Position numbers and translations under genes: made by a program
In this document: positions 8,966-17,342 of the stretch, one piece after another
Numbering within the stretch: the stretch's first letter is position 1
How the letters are laid out: each line of letters begins with the position of its first letter
Origin: Nitrososphaerota archaeon
GTDB lineage: Archaea; Thermoproteota; Nitrososphaeria; Nitrososphaerales; Gagatemarchaeaceae
DNA length: 64,000 bases
Assembly (NCBI GenBank): GCA_027320425.1
Contig: DAHVLJ010000020.1
Span: 1 to 64,000 of the forward strand
Direction of reading: 5' to 3'
Notes under the pieces: generated by a model
Told to the model about the DNA's origin: nothing
Seen by the model: only the letters and a program-made list of their open reading frames with translations
Databases searched by the model: none

Positions 8966-9772
8966 TTGCATAGGGAATGCAGACCGCAGTTTCCCGGGGC
9001 CGTTGCATATGGTGTGATAGAGCCCTCAATCAAGACGACTGGATGCAGGTTGCATATTCGACCTGCAAAGGATGCCTCTGGCCACTTCCAACTGATTAGT
9101 TTCGAACTTCCTCTATGGATAGTCATAGGACATTACCGGGGGGTTATACCCTATCCGGCTTTTTGTAGGTTCGTTTGTTCCGAAAAATCCAAAGCCTCAG
9201 CCGCGTGCTGGCGATGCGGCTCGACTGATGTGGTCGCGAAGGGGCACCCCCATCGAAAGGACGCTTACGTCTGCAAGTCGTGTGGGCGGTACTTCACGCT
9301 CCCTGTGGAGCGTTACAGGTACAGGCCGGTCCCGCAGTGCCGGACGTGTGGGGCGCTGTTGAACGACGCGAATTGGGCACCTTCTCTCAAGGGAAACGAC
9401 CGCTATGTTTGCAAGAACTGCTATCGTCCTTACCAAAGAGAGATGCAGAAAGTGTACTTGGTTACGATGAGAAGAAGATTGCTAGCTTTGCTAGGTGACG
9501 TTTGTGTATGCGGAGAAATAGATTGCTGGCATACTAGCAAATGCACTGTGGCTGACTTCCGGGCGTTACAGATAGATCACATAAATGGGGGCGGGAGAAG
9601 AGACTCGGCGAAGAAGAGCGCCGGCGGTCGCTCCCGAGAAATGTACCTGTACTATCTGAAACATCCTGATGAAGCCAAACAAGAACTTCAGGTTTTGTGT
9701 GCCAACTGTAACTGGGTCAAAGTGGTCAGAAACAATGAACGCAAAGGTCCCATGCTCCTCCCGCCTGTTTAG
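8966..9772 (+). CDS. HNH endonuclease-like protein with zinc ribbons
   Basis: Up to 268 residues. Three CxxC-type pairs occur in the middle (CWRCG, CKSCG, CRTCG, CKNC), followed by an HNH core: IDHINGGG near the C-terminus and LCANCNWVK about 50 residues later. This is the layout of free-standing HNH nucleases, often mobile or homing-like. A TATA-like tttatat at 8943-8949 lies about 20 nt before the TTG at 8966, but no similarity to known domains is visible before about residue 78, so a downstream start is possible. It faces the aldo/keto reductase gene tail-to-tail with 7 nt between. No flanking repeats or target gene are recognisable. Confidence 0.75.
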   Translation: MHRECRPQFPGAVAYGVIEPSIKTTGCRLHIRPAKDASGHFQLISFELPLWIVIGHYRGVIPYPAFCRFVCSEKSKASAACWRCGSTDVVAKGHPHRKDAYVCKSCGRYFTLPVERYRYRPVPQCRTCGALLNDANWAPSLKGNDRYVCKNCYRPYQREMQKVYLVTMRRRLLALLGDVCVCGEIDCWHTSKCTVADFRALQIDHINGGGRRDSAKKSAGGRSREMYLYYLKHPDEAKQELQVLCANCNWVKVVRNNERKGPMLLPPV

Positions 9773-9779
9773 GGCGCGT

Positions 9780-10583
9780 CTAGCTCTTTGAGACCAAATC
9801 GTATTCGGAGAGTGTGAATCTTACAGACACCGATGACGCGTTCTCCTCCAGGTGGGGGATGCTCGCAGCCTTCGGTATGGCGACCACCTGTTCGCTGCGC
9901 GTGACCCAGCTGAGCATCGCCTGCGCTGGGGTCAACCTGTACTTTTGGAGGAGTTCTTTCGGCATCGAGGTCGCAATCTGGCCCCTGGCGAGGGGGCTGT
10001 ATGCGATCAGGGTGATCTTCTCCTTCGCGCAGTAGGGGAGGGTTTCCTGCTCGACGGATCGGTTGCTCAGGGAATACTCGACTTGGTTGGACGCTACCTC
10101 GTTCTTCCTCAGGGCAGCGCTAGCTTCGCTGGTCTCGGCCGCGCTGAAGTTACTGACCCCGACATACCTTACCGCGCCGTCGCGGACGAGCTCCTCCATT
10201 GCCGACATTGTCTCTCTGATCGGGATCTTCGGGTTAGGCCAGTGCACCTGGTAGAGGTCGATGTAAGTCGTCCTCAGCCTCTGCAGGCTCGCCCTGCACG
10301 CCTTAATCACGTTGTCATGATGGAGGTTCTCTGGCGAGACCTTGGATGCGATGAAGACCTGCTTGCGGACCCCCTCGATGGCGTCAGCGACCACTTCCTC
10401 GGACTTGCCGTGGTTGTACATCTCGGCGGTATCGATGAGGTTGATGCCGAGCTCCACCCCTCTCCGCAGAGCCCTCACCTGTGTTTCTCTCTCTTCGGAT
10501 GTCCTGAAGGACCCTATCTTCCACGTGCCCATCCCTATCGTCGACACCTTCTCGCCAGTGCGGCCTAGCTCGCGATACTCCAT
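9780..10583 (-). CDS. Aldo/keto reductase
   Basis: 267 residues beginning MEYRELGRTGEKVSTIGMGTW, a canonical aldo/keto reductase N-terminus. The tetrad is D51, Y56 (LIDTAEMY), K81 (IASKV) and H114 (QVHWPN), and AIPKAASIPHL forms the cofactor phosphate clamp. NAD(P)H-dependent carbonyl reductase; substrate unknown. ATG at 10583 with a TATA-like sequence (agtttaagtc on the plus strand at 10601-10610) about 20-27 nt upstream fits a near-leaderless transcript. Confidence 0.94.
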   Translation of the reverse strand: MEYRELGRTGEKVSTIGMGTWKIGSFRTSEERETQVRALRRGVELGINLIDTAEMYNHGKSEEVVADAIEGVRKQVFIASKVSPENLHHDNVIKACRASLQRLRTTYIDLYQVHWPNPKIPIRETMSAMEELVRDGAVRYVGVSNFSAAETSEASAALRKNEVASNQVEYSLSNRSVEQETLPYCAKEKITLIAYSPLARGQIATSMPKELLQKYRLTPAQAMLSWVTRSEQVVAIPKAASIPHLEENASSVSVRFTLSEYDLVSKS

Positions 10584-10664
10584 GTCCGTCCTCCCCGCTG
10601 AACCAGTTTAAGTCATGTTGTGGTCAGAAAGGTGATAAACCGATACCGTAACGAGCGTGGTCGG

Positions 10665-10768
10665 GCCACCGTAGCTCAGCCTGGTTAGAGGGAGACCGAC
10701 CTAAGCACCTGCCTTGTATCCCCGGTAAGGAGAGCAGGGGGTCGCGAGATCAAATCTCGCCGGTGGCT
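10665..10768 (+). tRNA. tRNA-Thr(UGU) with two introns
   Basis: Acceptor strands 10665-10671 and 10761-10767 pair perfectly. The T arm is 10744-10760. The anticodon stem CCTGC (10708-10712) pairs with GCAGG (10734-10738), giving the loop CTTGTA+A with anticodon TGT. One intron of about 15 nt (10689-10703) interrupts the D-arm side; GGTT/GACC forms the 4-bp helix of a bulge-helix-bulge, and cutting after the second bulge base yields a normal D stem ending in GAGC. A second intron of about 14 nt (10719-10732) is at the canonical 37/38 site. A gataaac element lies about 30 nt upstream and a T-rich run follows. Confidence 0.88.
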
Positions 10769-10803
10769 CGTTTTCTTTGGAGACAGCGCCTCTGCTCTGG
10801 CGT

Positions 10804-11187
10804 CTAGCCGCTGCTCCTACGCAGGACCTCGAAGACGTCACGAACGGTCGCCGAGAGATATGCCCCATATTCCTCATCGCTGAACTCCACGACGTCGACC
10901 TTGCCCGCCAGCGAGGCGAGCTTGTACCCCAGTAGATGGTAACAGGTCTCTTCGCGCCCGCCCGCTACTCTGAAGAAGAAGTTGCTGCAGGAACAGTAGG
11001 GTTTCGCAGGGTCGAGTAGTTCGTCCCCGAGGCGCCCCACCACCGTGACGACCGTCCTACCGCTCGGCAGGAACCTCGCTTCCTTCACTGCCCCCGCCAG
11101 CGCGGCGTCTACCGCCCTGTCGAACTTTGTTCCGTGTTTTTGAAGTTCCGCGAACCGCTCTTTCAGAGACTCCCTCTCTTCTGACAT
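10804..11187 (-). CDS. SWIM zinc-finger protein
   Basis: About 127 residues from ATG at 11187; a GTG at 11202 would add five. I prefer the ATG because GGTGAG lies just upstream as a Shine-Dalgarno-like site, and it falls 4 nt after the dinB stop. The core has CSC then CYHLLGYKLA, i.e. the CxC...CxH pattern of SWIM domains, which in archaea and eukaryotes occur in recombination mediators such as Shu2/SWS1-type proteins. Co-transcription with a translesion polymerase suggests a DNA-repair role; that is inference. Confidence 0.75.
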   Translation of the reverse strand: MSEERESLKERFAELQKHGTKFDRAVDAALAGAVKEARFLPSGRTVVTVVGRLGDELLDPAKPYCSCSNFFFRVAGGREETCYHLLGYKLASLAGKVDVVEFSDEEYGAYLSATVRDVFEVLRRSSG

Positions 11188-11191
11188 CGGC

Positions 11192-12352
11192 TCACCTGAC
11201 ACTTCCTACGAACTCCGACAACGAGCTCTGGTCCTTCACGCCGCTCAGTCCTGAAACTCTTACACCCACCCTTCGGAAGTCCAGCTCCACGGACCTGCCG
11301 AGCTCCTCGAAGAGCCCGAGCGCCGTCTCTCTGATTACTTCTGCCTCTTCGACCGGAGCCTCGAATGTTTTGCTCTTGGTCTTCGTGGCAAGGTTGGTGA
11401 GTATGCCGATGGCGCTCACCGTCCGACATGCTTTGGCTGATGCGGCGAGCCGACCATGAACGAACTCTATACCGTCAGACAGTTGCGAGATTACCTCTTC
11501 CGGATCTCTCGTATCGCGTTTGAGCGTTACGATCCTGCTGAACTGGGTCGGCTCCAGCCCACCTACTACCGGGTCTTCGTCTGTCCCAGTAGCGGCGGCT
11601 AGGAGGTATCCTGCTGACTTCCTTCCGAAGCGTCTCTCCAGTTCGGAGGGTGCGGCCTTGGCGAGATCGGCGATGGTGACAACGGACATCTCCCCGAGCG
11701 CCGTAGCTGTCTTTGGGCCCACACCATAGAGTTTGGAGACAGGGAGCGCGCCGAGAAACGTCTCGGTATCCTGAGGGAGGATCACGGTCGTCCCGTTCGG
11801 CTTCGCCATGTCCGAGCCGAGCTTCGCGACCACCTTGCTCCGCCCTATCCCGATTGAGCATGTGAGGCGCTCTTTTTGGAAGACCGCCGCCCTGATGGCC
11901 TCGGCCCGCTCGTTGGCTTTGGTGAAGTCTCCCCCCGTCGAAGAAGTCGCGTCGAAGAACGCTTCGTCGATTCCTGTGGGCTCGAGCACGTCTACCATCT
12001 GGCTGACCGTTTCCATAACCCTCGATGATATCTCCTCGTATTTCTCGTGGTCCATCCGGATCACTGCCGGGTCCTTCCCTTCGAGCTTCCTCTTCGCGAT
12101 GACAATAGGCATGCCAGAATGGACTCCGAACTCTCTCGCCACGTAGTTGGCGGTGGACACCACCCCGCTGTCATTTGTCCTGCCGGAGAAGACGCAGACC
12201 AAGACAGGCCTCGTTTTCAGGGATGGGTCCTCCACTTCTTCGACCTGGGCATAGAAGTAGTCGAGGTCCATGTGGCCCACGACCCTTGTCACGACGTCGT
12301 TCGGCCGCTGATTCGCTTTAAGTCGTTCTTTCGTGGCGCGCTCGACGGTCAT
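11192..12352 (-). CDS. dinB: DNA polymerase IV (Y-family, Dpo4/DinB)
   Basis: Y-family translesion polymerase: the palm motif is HMDLDYFYAQVEEVEDP, followed by the second acidic motif EPTGIDEAFFDAT, a helix-hairpin-helix thumb (LYGVGPKTATALGEM) and a little-finger domain. I start it at ATG 12352 (386 residues) because a TATA-like gaatatag at about 12377-12384 lies 25-32 nt upstream. An upstream ATG at 12427 would add 25 residues not typical of the family. Known archaeal Dpo4 enzymes bypass lesions with low fidelity. It lies directly upstream of the SWIM protein gene in the same direction. Confidence 0.95.
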   Translation of the reverse strand: MTVERATKERLKANQRPNDVVTRVVGHMDLDYFYAQVEEVEDPSLKTRPVLVCVFSGRTNDSGVVSTANYVAREFGVHSGMPIVIAKRKLEGKDPAVIRMDHEKYEEISSRVMETVSQMVDVLEPTGIDEAFFDATSSTGGDFTKANERAEAIRAAVFQKERLTCSIGIGRSKVVAKLGSDMAKPNGTTVILPQDTETFLGALPVSKLYGVGPKTATALGEMSVVTIADLAKAAPSELERRFGRKSAGYLLAAATGTDEDPVVGGLEPTQFSRIVTLKRDTRDPEEVISQLSDGIEFVHGRLAASAKACRTVSAIGILTNLATKTKSKTFEAPVEEAEVIRETALGLFEELGRSVELDFRRVGVRVSGLSGVKDQSSLSEFVGSVR

Positions 12353-12471
12353 TGCCTCTCGGTGGAGGCCGCCAAGAATATAGACTGTGGCCGGGCTGAA
12401 CTTGGCGGCCCGAGCCGCTTTAGCCATGCGCGGGCATTGGGGGCGTGTCGTGACGCTGTGCTCTCAGAGCA

Positions 12472-13239
12472 TCATTTTCCTGTTGCAACGAGGACGACCC
12501 TGGATTTCGTCCATCGCGTGATATTCCCGCCTTCAAACTCCGCTTGGAGGAGACTTTTCACCTTCGGACTGGCTGCAGCCCAGGCCCGTTTGATGGAAGC
12601 GTCTTCTACTCCGCCTGGCTGTACGGGGTATAGCCAACCTTCGAACGATTTGGGCTCCGCAAGCACCGAAGATGAAACGGTGTGTAAGCCGGCGTCTGCT
12701 ACCATCGACTTCCAGGCGTCAGGGGTGAACGCTTCGATGTGACTGCTGTCTCGGAGTCTCTCAATCTCGTTTGAGAAAGCCTCTGCTCCTTCCGGGGGAG
12801 ACATGTCCACGACTCCTAGCCGTCCTCCGGGATTCAGGACCCTCCTAGCTTCGAGGAGAAACCTCGGTACGTCCTTGAAGTGGTGGGTGGCCCTTCGGGT
12901 CGTCACAATGTCGAAAGACGAGTCAGGATAAGCGAGGTTGAGAGCATCTCCAGCTTCGAACGTCACATTCGACAGTCGCTTCGACCGGACGAGCTTTCTG
13001 GCTTCGTCAAGCATTTCTTCAGTCACGTCTATCCCAGTTACATGTTTCACCCGGCTGGCAAGGGCCACGGCAGTGAACCCGGTCCCCGTGGCCACGTCAA
13101 GCGCAAGGTCAGACGGTCTGGGAGCGAGCGCCTCGACGAGTGCAGCGAGGTCGTCGCCGTGTGCGTGGCTCTGGCTCTTCGCGTAATGAGCCGCGTGCCT
13201 TCCAAAGAAGCGTTCTGCTGAAGCGTCCTGTGGGCTCAA
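12472..13239 (-). CDS. Class I SAM-dependent methyltransferase (UbiE-like)
   Basis: 255 residues. SAM-binding motif I is LDVATGTGFTAVAL, motif II acidic GIDVTEEM, and motif IV AYPDSSFDIVTTRRATHHF, as in the UbiE/COQ5-like small-molecule methyltransferases. The substrate is unknown. TTG at 13239 lies about 27 nt from the AT-rich box at 13262-13273, which is shared with the divergent FAD oxidase. The C-terminal 80 residues show no special feature. Function beyond methyl transfer cannot be deduced. Confidence 0.88.
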   Translation of the reverse strand: MSPQDASAERFFGRHAAHYAKSQSHAHGDDLAALVEALAPRPSDLALDVATGTGFTAVALASRVKHVTGIDVTEEMLDEARKLVRSKRLSNVTFEAGDALNLAYPDSSFDIVTTRRATHHFKDVPRFLLEARRVLNPGGRLGVVDMSPPEGAEAFSNEIERLRDSSHIEAFTPDAWKSMVADAGLHTVSSSVLAEPKSFEGWLYPVQPGGVEDASIKRAWAAASPKVKSLLQAEFEGGNITRWTKSRVVLVATGK

Positions 13240-13261
13240 CTTTGCACTCGCTTAGCGCGGG

Positions 13262-13273
13262 GTTTTTTAAACG
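13262..13273. promoter_or_regulatory. Shared divergent promoter box
   Basis: The run ttttttaaacg reads as a TATA-like box in both directions. It lies 22-33 nt from the TTG start of the methyltransferase (13239, minus) and the TTG start of the FAD oxidase (13295, plus), so both genes are probably leaderless and driven from one overlapping core. Confidence 0.55.
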
Positions 13274-13294
13274 AAGCCGGGCGCAACCTGGCAC

Positions 13295-14605
13295 TTGGCC
13301 TCCCGCTACGACATCGTCGTCGTCGGCGCTGGCATAATGGGAGTCGCTTCCGCCTACCACCTTCAGAAGAACAACCCGGGCAAGCGGATTCTGGTCGTGG
13401 AACGGTATGGCGCCGCTGCCCAGGGAAACACGGGGCGGAGCAACGCCCTGTTCAGGAACACGTTCACTTCGTCAGACAACCAAGTCTTGGCCAACGCGTC
13501 TATCGATTTCTTTCAGCACTTGCAGGAAACTGGAGTAGATGTCGGGTTGCAGAAATTCGGGTACCTCTGGATGATGGATGGGGATCAGCTCTCCCGCAGC
13601 GGGGGGTTTCTCAAGAGGATGGAGGCGAACGGCGTCGAGACTAGGCAATATTCGAAGGATGAGTTGAAGCGACTGCTCCCGGGCATGGTGACGGACTTCG
13701 GCGCTGACGAGGAAGCAGAGTTGATGAGTTTGAGGCCCGTCGAAGGGGCGATTTTCGGACCCAAGTGCGGAGCGCTCGACCCTGATAAGCTGGTGAGATT
13801 CTATGCGGAGGAGTTCGTCAAGGGGGGAGGGTCTTTCGCGTACAACACGGACGTCGAGTCGTTGGTGGTGGGGCCGTCAAAGCGGTTGGGGATAGAGGGC
13901 GAGCCTTTCGCCTGGCAGGACTATGAGATCGAAGGGATATCGATCAGGGGGAGGCCCGGGGTGCTGCAGGCCGAGACGGTGGTGGTTGCTGGAGGGGCAT
14001 GGACGAATGAGCTCCTGGAACCGGTCGGCTTCGAGGCGCATGTGAAGGCGAAGAAGCGGCAGCTCTTCAGCGTGCAGCCCACGGGACCGAAACTCCGAAG
14101 CCTGGTTCACGCAGAAGGGTTCAGTGAGATGGGGGTCGTCCCGATGGTCATCCTCCCCACCGCAGGTGCATACTTCAGGCCCGTGAGAGACGAAGAGTGT
14201 CTTTGGGTCGGATGCGAGGATGAAGTCAACAGGGCGTTCATCGACCGCCCTGACCACGATATCGAAAGCTATCTCCCGGAGAAGGGATACTATGAAAGGG
14301 GGATCCTGCCTATTGTCGCGTCGTACTTCCCCGAATTCCGCGAAGCGGTCGTCAAAGCAATGTGGGCGGGGCTCTACGCATACAACACCATCGATAACAT
14401 CCCCTTCGCCTTCAGGAAGCGGAACCTGATAGTGGTCGGAGGCGACAGCGGGAGCGGCATCATGAAAGGGGACTCTCTTGGGAGGGTCGTAGACGCGCTA
14501 TACCGCGACGAGGAGGAGACATCCTTGCACGGAGGAACCCGCTATAGGACGTCCAAGCTGGGCTTTGATAGGCGTGATGTGGAAAGAGAGGAGTGGGTGA
14601 TCTGA
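13295..14605 (+). CDS. FAD-dependent amino-acid oxidase/dehydrogenase (DAO family)
   Basis: 436 residues. The N-terminal Rossmann motif VVVGAGIMGVASAYH binds FAD, followed by RSNALFRN, and the C-terminal GGDSGSGIMKG contacts the cofactor. The arrangement matches the D-amino-acid oxidase/sarcosine oxidase/glycerol-3-phosphate dehydrogenase superfamily. The substrate is not evident. TTG at 13295 is preceded by the divergent TATA box. No partner dehydrogenase subunit is adjacent. Confidence 0.9.
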   Translation: MASRYDIVVVGAGIMGVASAYHLQKNNPGKRILVVERYGAAAQGNTGRSNALFRNTFTSSDNQVLANASIDFFQHLQETGVDVGLQKFGYLWMMDGDQLSRSGGFLKRMEANGVETRQYSKDELKRLLPGMVTDFGADEEAELMSLRPVEGAIFGPKCGALDPDKLVRFYAEEFVKGGGSFAYNTDVESLVVGPSKRLGIEGEPFAWQDYEIEGISIRGRPGVLQAETVVVAGGAWTNELLEPVGFEAHVKAKKRQLFSVQPTGPKLRSLVHAEGFSEMGVVPMVILPTAGAYFRPVRDEECLWVGCEDEVNRAFIDRPDHDIESYLPEKGYYERGILPIVASYFPEFREAVVKAMWAGLYAYNTIDNIPFAFRKRNLIVVGGDSGSGIMKGDSLGRVVDALYRDEEETSLHGGTRYRTSKLGFDRRDVEREEWVI

Positions 14606-14734
14606 CCAGGCGGTCGCGGCGGCCGGCACTAACACAGCTGCGTTTGGTCTCGCGGCTGGGTGTATCGGGGCAAGTTTTGATAAGAGGAGAGACGGTCGAG
14701 TTCGTCATTGGGAAGAATTCGTGAAAAGGCCGGA

Positions 14735-14884
14735 ATGGGTGTGTGCGACTGCAGGCACCTCGCCGAGGCGCACGAGGTACTCTTCCAGACCATCTATGCC
14801 ACCAAACGCGGGCGGTGCACGGCTGAGGGCTGCAAGTGTCAAGCCTACGTTAGGAACCCGAACTACCGTGTAGTCACCGGGTAA
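14735..14884 (+). CDS. Small cysteine-containing protein, 49 residues
   Basis: ATG at 14735 opens a 49-codon frame. It starts MGVCDCRHLAEAHEVLF, has a second cluster RCTAEGCKCQAYVRNP and ends in TAA. The CxC-H and CxxxxCxC groups look like a four-to-five ligand zinc site. The compact metal-ligand pattern and sensible composition in GC-rich DNA argue that it is real; a longer antisense frame covers the same bases but shows no recognisable pattern. No function is known to me. Confidence 0.55.
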   Translation: MGVCDCRHLAEAHEVLFQTIYATKRGRCTAEGCKCQAYVRNPNYRVVTG

Positions 14885-15012
14885 CTCGCCCTTTCCGCGG
14901 ATTCCAGCGAAAACCTCCTCAGAGACCAACCTTCTTGCCGACAGGCTGCATCACCTCCAGGTTCTTCACTGGCGCTCCTACCGCTCTTGGGCGGCGCTTG
15001 CCCGTGTTTGGT

Positions 15013-15954
15013 CTATTCGCCCTCGTTCCCAACTTTCAGGACGAGTTTCCCACGGCTGTGCCCACTTAGCCCGCTTTCGTAAGCCTCTCTTGCGCGCGGC
15101 AGGGGAAACACCGAGTCCACCACCGGCTTGACTTCGCCTGCGTCGACAAGTCGCGCGAGTTCGACTAGCTCGTTTCTGTTTGGTTCGACGAGGATTGAGA
15201 ATCCCTTTACACCGTACTTTGCCGCGGTCTCGTCTGGGGCGTCCCCGACAATGGTGACCAGGGAACCGCCTCGACGGAGGACGCTCCACGAGTTATCGAG
15301 CACTTCCCCGCCTACTGTGTCGAGCACCACGTCGAGATCGCTCAGCTCCTCTTGGAACTTGACGCTTGAGTAGTCGATGACCCTGTCAGCGCCGAGGCTC
15401 CGGACAAGACCCGCCTTCTCTGCTGAGCATGTGGCGAAGACGCGGGCTCCCCGCCAGCGCGCGAGCTGGACCGCAAAAGTCCCCACTCCTCCGCCCGCCC
15501 CGTGTATCAGGACAGTGTCGCCTTTGTTGAGTTTGGCGTAGTCGAAGAGGGATTGCCAGGCAGTCAGCCCAGACAATGGTATCGCGGCTGCGTGTGTGAA
15601 GGAGAGGGATTCAGGCTTAGGTGCGAGGTCTGCGGCCCGAACAGCGACGTGCTCTGCTGCAGCGCCGTCACGCCAAAAGTCCAAGAGGCCGTACACAGCG
15701 TCCCCTTCGGCTAGGTCCGAAACCGTCGGTCCGGTCTTCTCCACTGCCCCCGCGACTTCGAATGCAGGAATGATGGGTAGTCTGCTCTTCTTGTCCTTGG
15801 TGGTGAATGTGGAACTCCACGTGAACTCGGTGGGGGTGATCCCCGCGGCGCGCACCCTTACCAGCACCTCCCCCGATCCTATTTCGGGGGTGGGCGCGTC
15901 CTCATAGACCAACGCTTCCGGACCGGCTCGCGTGTGCATCCTGGCAGCTTTCAT
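15013..15954 (-). CDS. Zinc-independent MDR oxidoreductase (quinone reductase-like)
   Basis: 313 residues from ATG at 15954. It has the GroES-like N-terminal domain and the NADPH-binding IHGAGGGVGTFAVQLAR followed by FATCSAEKAGLVRSLGADRVIDY, typical of quinone oxidoreductase-like medium-chain reductases. No structural-zinc cysteine cluster is present. Its ATG overlaps the stop of the upstream SnoaL-like gene (ATGA at 15951-15954), indicating translational coupling. A longer frame reaching 16110 exists but lacks sense. The likely reaction is NADPH-dependent reduction of a quinone or enone. Confidence 0.9.
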   Translation of the reverse strand: MKAARMHTRAGPEALVYEDAPTPEIGSGEVLVRVRAAGITPTEFTWSSTFTTKDKKSRLPIIPAFEVAGAVEKTGPTVSDLAEGDAVYGLLDFWRDGAAAEHVAVRAADLAPKPESLSFTHAAAIPLSGLTAWQSLFDYAKLNKGDTVLIHGAGGGVGTFAVQLARWRGARVFATCSAEKAGLVRSLGADRVIDYSSVKFQEELSDLDVVLDTVGGEVLDNSWSVLRRGGSLVTIVGDAPDETAAKYGVKGFSILVEPNRNELVELARLVDAGEVKPVVDSVFPLPRAREAYESGLSGHSRGKLVLKVGNEGE

Positions 15955-16328
15955 CGAGTTGCCCTCTGAGTCGGATTGCTTCCAGGTGGCGAGCCCATGG
16001 CGCTGGGGTCGAAGATGGTGTTGATGGAGGTGATCTTCCCATCCCTCACCTGGTACCACGACGACATGTAGACCGCCGACTGTCCTATGACCAGGTCGTA
16101 AAGGACACAAACGTCTTCTCCATCGGCGAACATTCTTTTGATGTCGTACTTCCCCCGATACTTCCGCAGCGTCTCGACAAACTGGGTGGGCTTGCCGTAG
16201 GTCTCTCCCGCTGGCCCCCTTATTCTGACGTTGTCTTGTAGGAGAACCATGGCGTCTTCATACCGTTGCTCGTGCAGGGCTGCGATGTATGAAGTCACGA
16301 GTTCCTTTGGGTTTGCGCTTCGGTTCAT
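15951..16328 (-). CDS. SnoaL-like (NTF2-fold) protein
   Basis: 125 residues from ATG at 16328. The order of elements (LVTSYIAALHEQRYEDAM, then VCVLYDLV, SSWYQVRDGKITSINTIFDP) fits a single NTF2-like/SnoaL alpha+beta barrel. Such proteins are small-molecule isomerases, hydrolases or binding proteins; no catalytic residues can be named. It is the first gene of a two-gene operon with the quinone reductase-like gene, with a 4-nt overlap. A strong TATA-like box lies at 16363-16383. Confidence 0.75.
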   Translation of the reverse strand: MNRSANPKELVTSYIAALHEQRYEDAMVLLQDNVRIRGPAGETYGKPTQFVETLRKYRGKYDIKRMFADGEDVCVLYDLVIGQSAVYMSSWYQVRDGKITSINTIFDPSAMGSPPGSNPTQRATR

Positions 16329-16359
16329 GGGCCTACATGTAGCACCAGTGTGAAAAGGG

Positions 16360-16385
16360 TTATGGCATAAATAGACTATATGTGC
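16360..16385. promoter_or_regulatory. Divergent promoter region
   Basis: The AT-rich stretch gcataaatagactatatg contains TATA-like boxes in both directions. It sits 35-55 nt from the minus-strand ATG at 16328 and 17-40 nt from the plus-strand ATG at 16402, so it probably serves both the SnoaL/MDR operon and the ACT-domain gene. Confidence 0.55.
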
Positions 16386-16401
16386 TGCCTGTGACCTAAA
16401 T

Positions 16402-17058
16402 ATGCCAAATGAGGCGCAATCTGCCGGCGAACTAGTCAGGAACACGATTGAGCGAGACCCCGTCGTCAGGTTTGGGCTGACCAGACGGCTTGTAAACCAC
16501 AGAGCGTTGGCCAGAACGATACAAGCCGAGTCAGCCGCCGACGTGAGCTTCGACGCTATACTGAGTGCGATAAGACGATACCCGCTTCGGCGGGCTTACG
16601 AGCGACACGAGAAGGCAGGTAAGATGATTTCGAAGATCGGAATGAAAAACCGGGTCGTTGTGCTTTCTCTGAAGAATGACCGGGAGACCCAGAGAGCCAT
16701 AGCAAGATTCTCCGAGGAGGTCAACTACTCGGCGGGCGAGACGTTCCGCGTCATCTCCAGCATGGATTACGTCAGCGTCACGCTTGACGCTAGGAACTCA
16801 GATGTGTTTGAGACGCGCCTGCCCAAATCTGTCATCCGAAAGAAGACGGGAGGCTTGGCAGAGCTGACGATCGAGATGGAAGTGGAGGTGGAGGAGTCGC
16901 CTGGCGCGCTGGCGGTAGTCGTTGGAGAACTTGCGCTTAACGAGGTGAACATAAGGCAGTTGACCTCCGTCGGACCTGGAAGAGTCATTGTGCTGGTCAA
17001 CGAGAGAGATGCGTTGAAATCGTATCAGGCGCTGGAGATTCTGGCCAAAGAGGGTTAG
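16402..17058 (+). CDS. ACT-domain protein with N-terminal helical DNA-binding-like region
   Basis: 218 residues. Residues 1-75 are helical with an HTH-like segment (RRLVNHRALARTIQAE, then DAILSAIRRY). The C-terminal half has an ACT-like repeat (EVEESPGALAVVVGEL, then EVNIRQLTSVGPGRVIVLV). ACT domains bind amino acids or other small ligands; with an HTH this suggests a ligand-responsive regulator, an inference. ATG at 16402 shares an AT-rich promoter region with the divergent SnoaL gene. The middle section (residues 80-140) may be a second, weaker ACT-like fold. Confidence 0.7.
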   Translation: MPNEAQSAGELVRNTIERDPVVRFGLTRRLVNHRALARTIQAESAADVSFDAILSAIRRYPLRRAYERHEKAGKMISKIGMKNRVVVLSLKNDRETQRAIARFSEEVNYSAGETFRVISSMDYVSVTLDARNSDVFETRLPKSVIRKKTGGLAELTIEMEVEVEESPGALAVVVGELALNEVNIRQLTSVGPGRVIVLVNERDALKSYQALEILAKEG

Positions 17059-17194
17059 ATCCACTCTGTTGGCGCGTGGGAAACTTTGCATGTAGCGAGT
17101 CCCGCTCTGTGCGAAGCTGAGAAGAACCGGCAGGGGCAGATGCCCAGCGTAGGCTAAGTCTCCGCGGCGAGAACGCTTGACTCATTGAGATTGG

Positions 17195-17270
17195 TGGGGT
17201 CGGCCGGATTTGAACCAGCGATCTCAAGCGCCCGAGGCTTGAAGCCTAGACCAGACTAGCCGACGACCCC
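17195..17270 (-). tRNA. tRNA-Pro(CGG)
   Basis: Minus strand, 76 nt including discriminator A. Acceptor GGGGTCG pairs with CGACCCC. Anticodon stem CAAGC/GCTTG encloses CTCGGGC, giving anticodon CGG. The T arm has loop TTCAAAT with one G-U pair in its stem. No intron, unlike four of the other tRNA genes in the window. The D stem relies on wobble pairs. Confidence 0.93.
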
Positions 17271-17342
17271 TGTTTCGCGGCTCCGCCAGCCTCTGTTTAT
17301 ATCCTATCGCAGAGTCCAAGCGGGTCAATAAATAGCCAGGGC

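Noticed and set aside
12353-12427. Upstream ATG for dinB giving 25 extra residues
   Set aside because: The extra residues are unlike the family, and a TATA-like box lies between the two ATGs, favouring the downstream start.
14705-14929. A 74-codon minus-strand frame
   Set aside because: It is antisense to the 49-residue cysteine protein, which has a clear metal-ligand pattern; the minus frame shows no motif or promoter.
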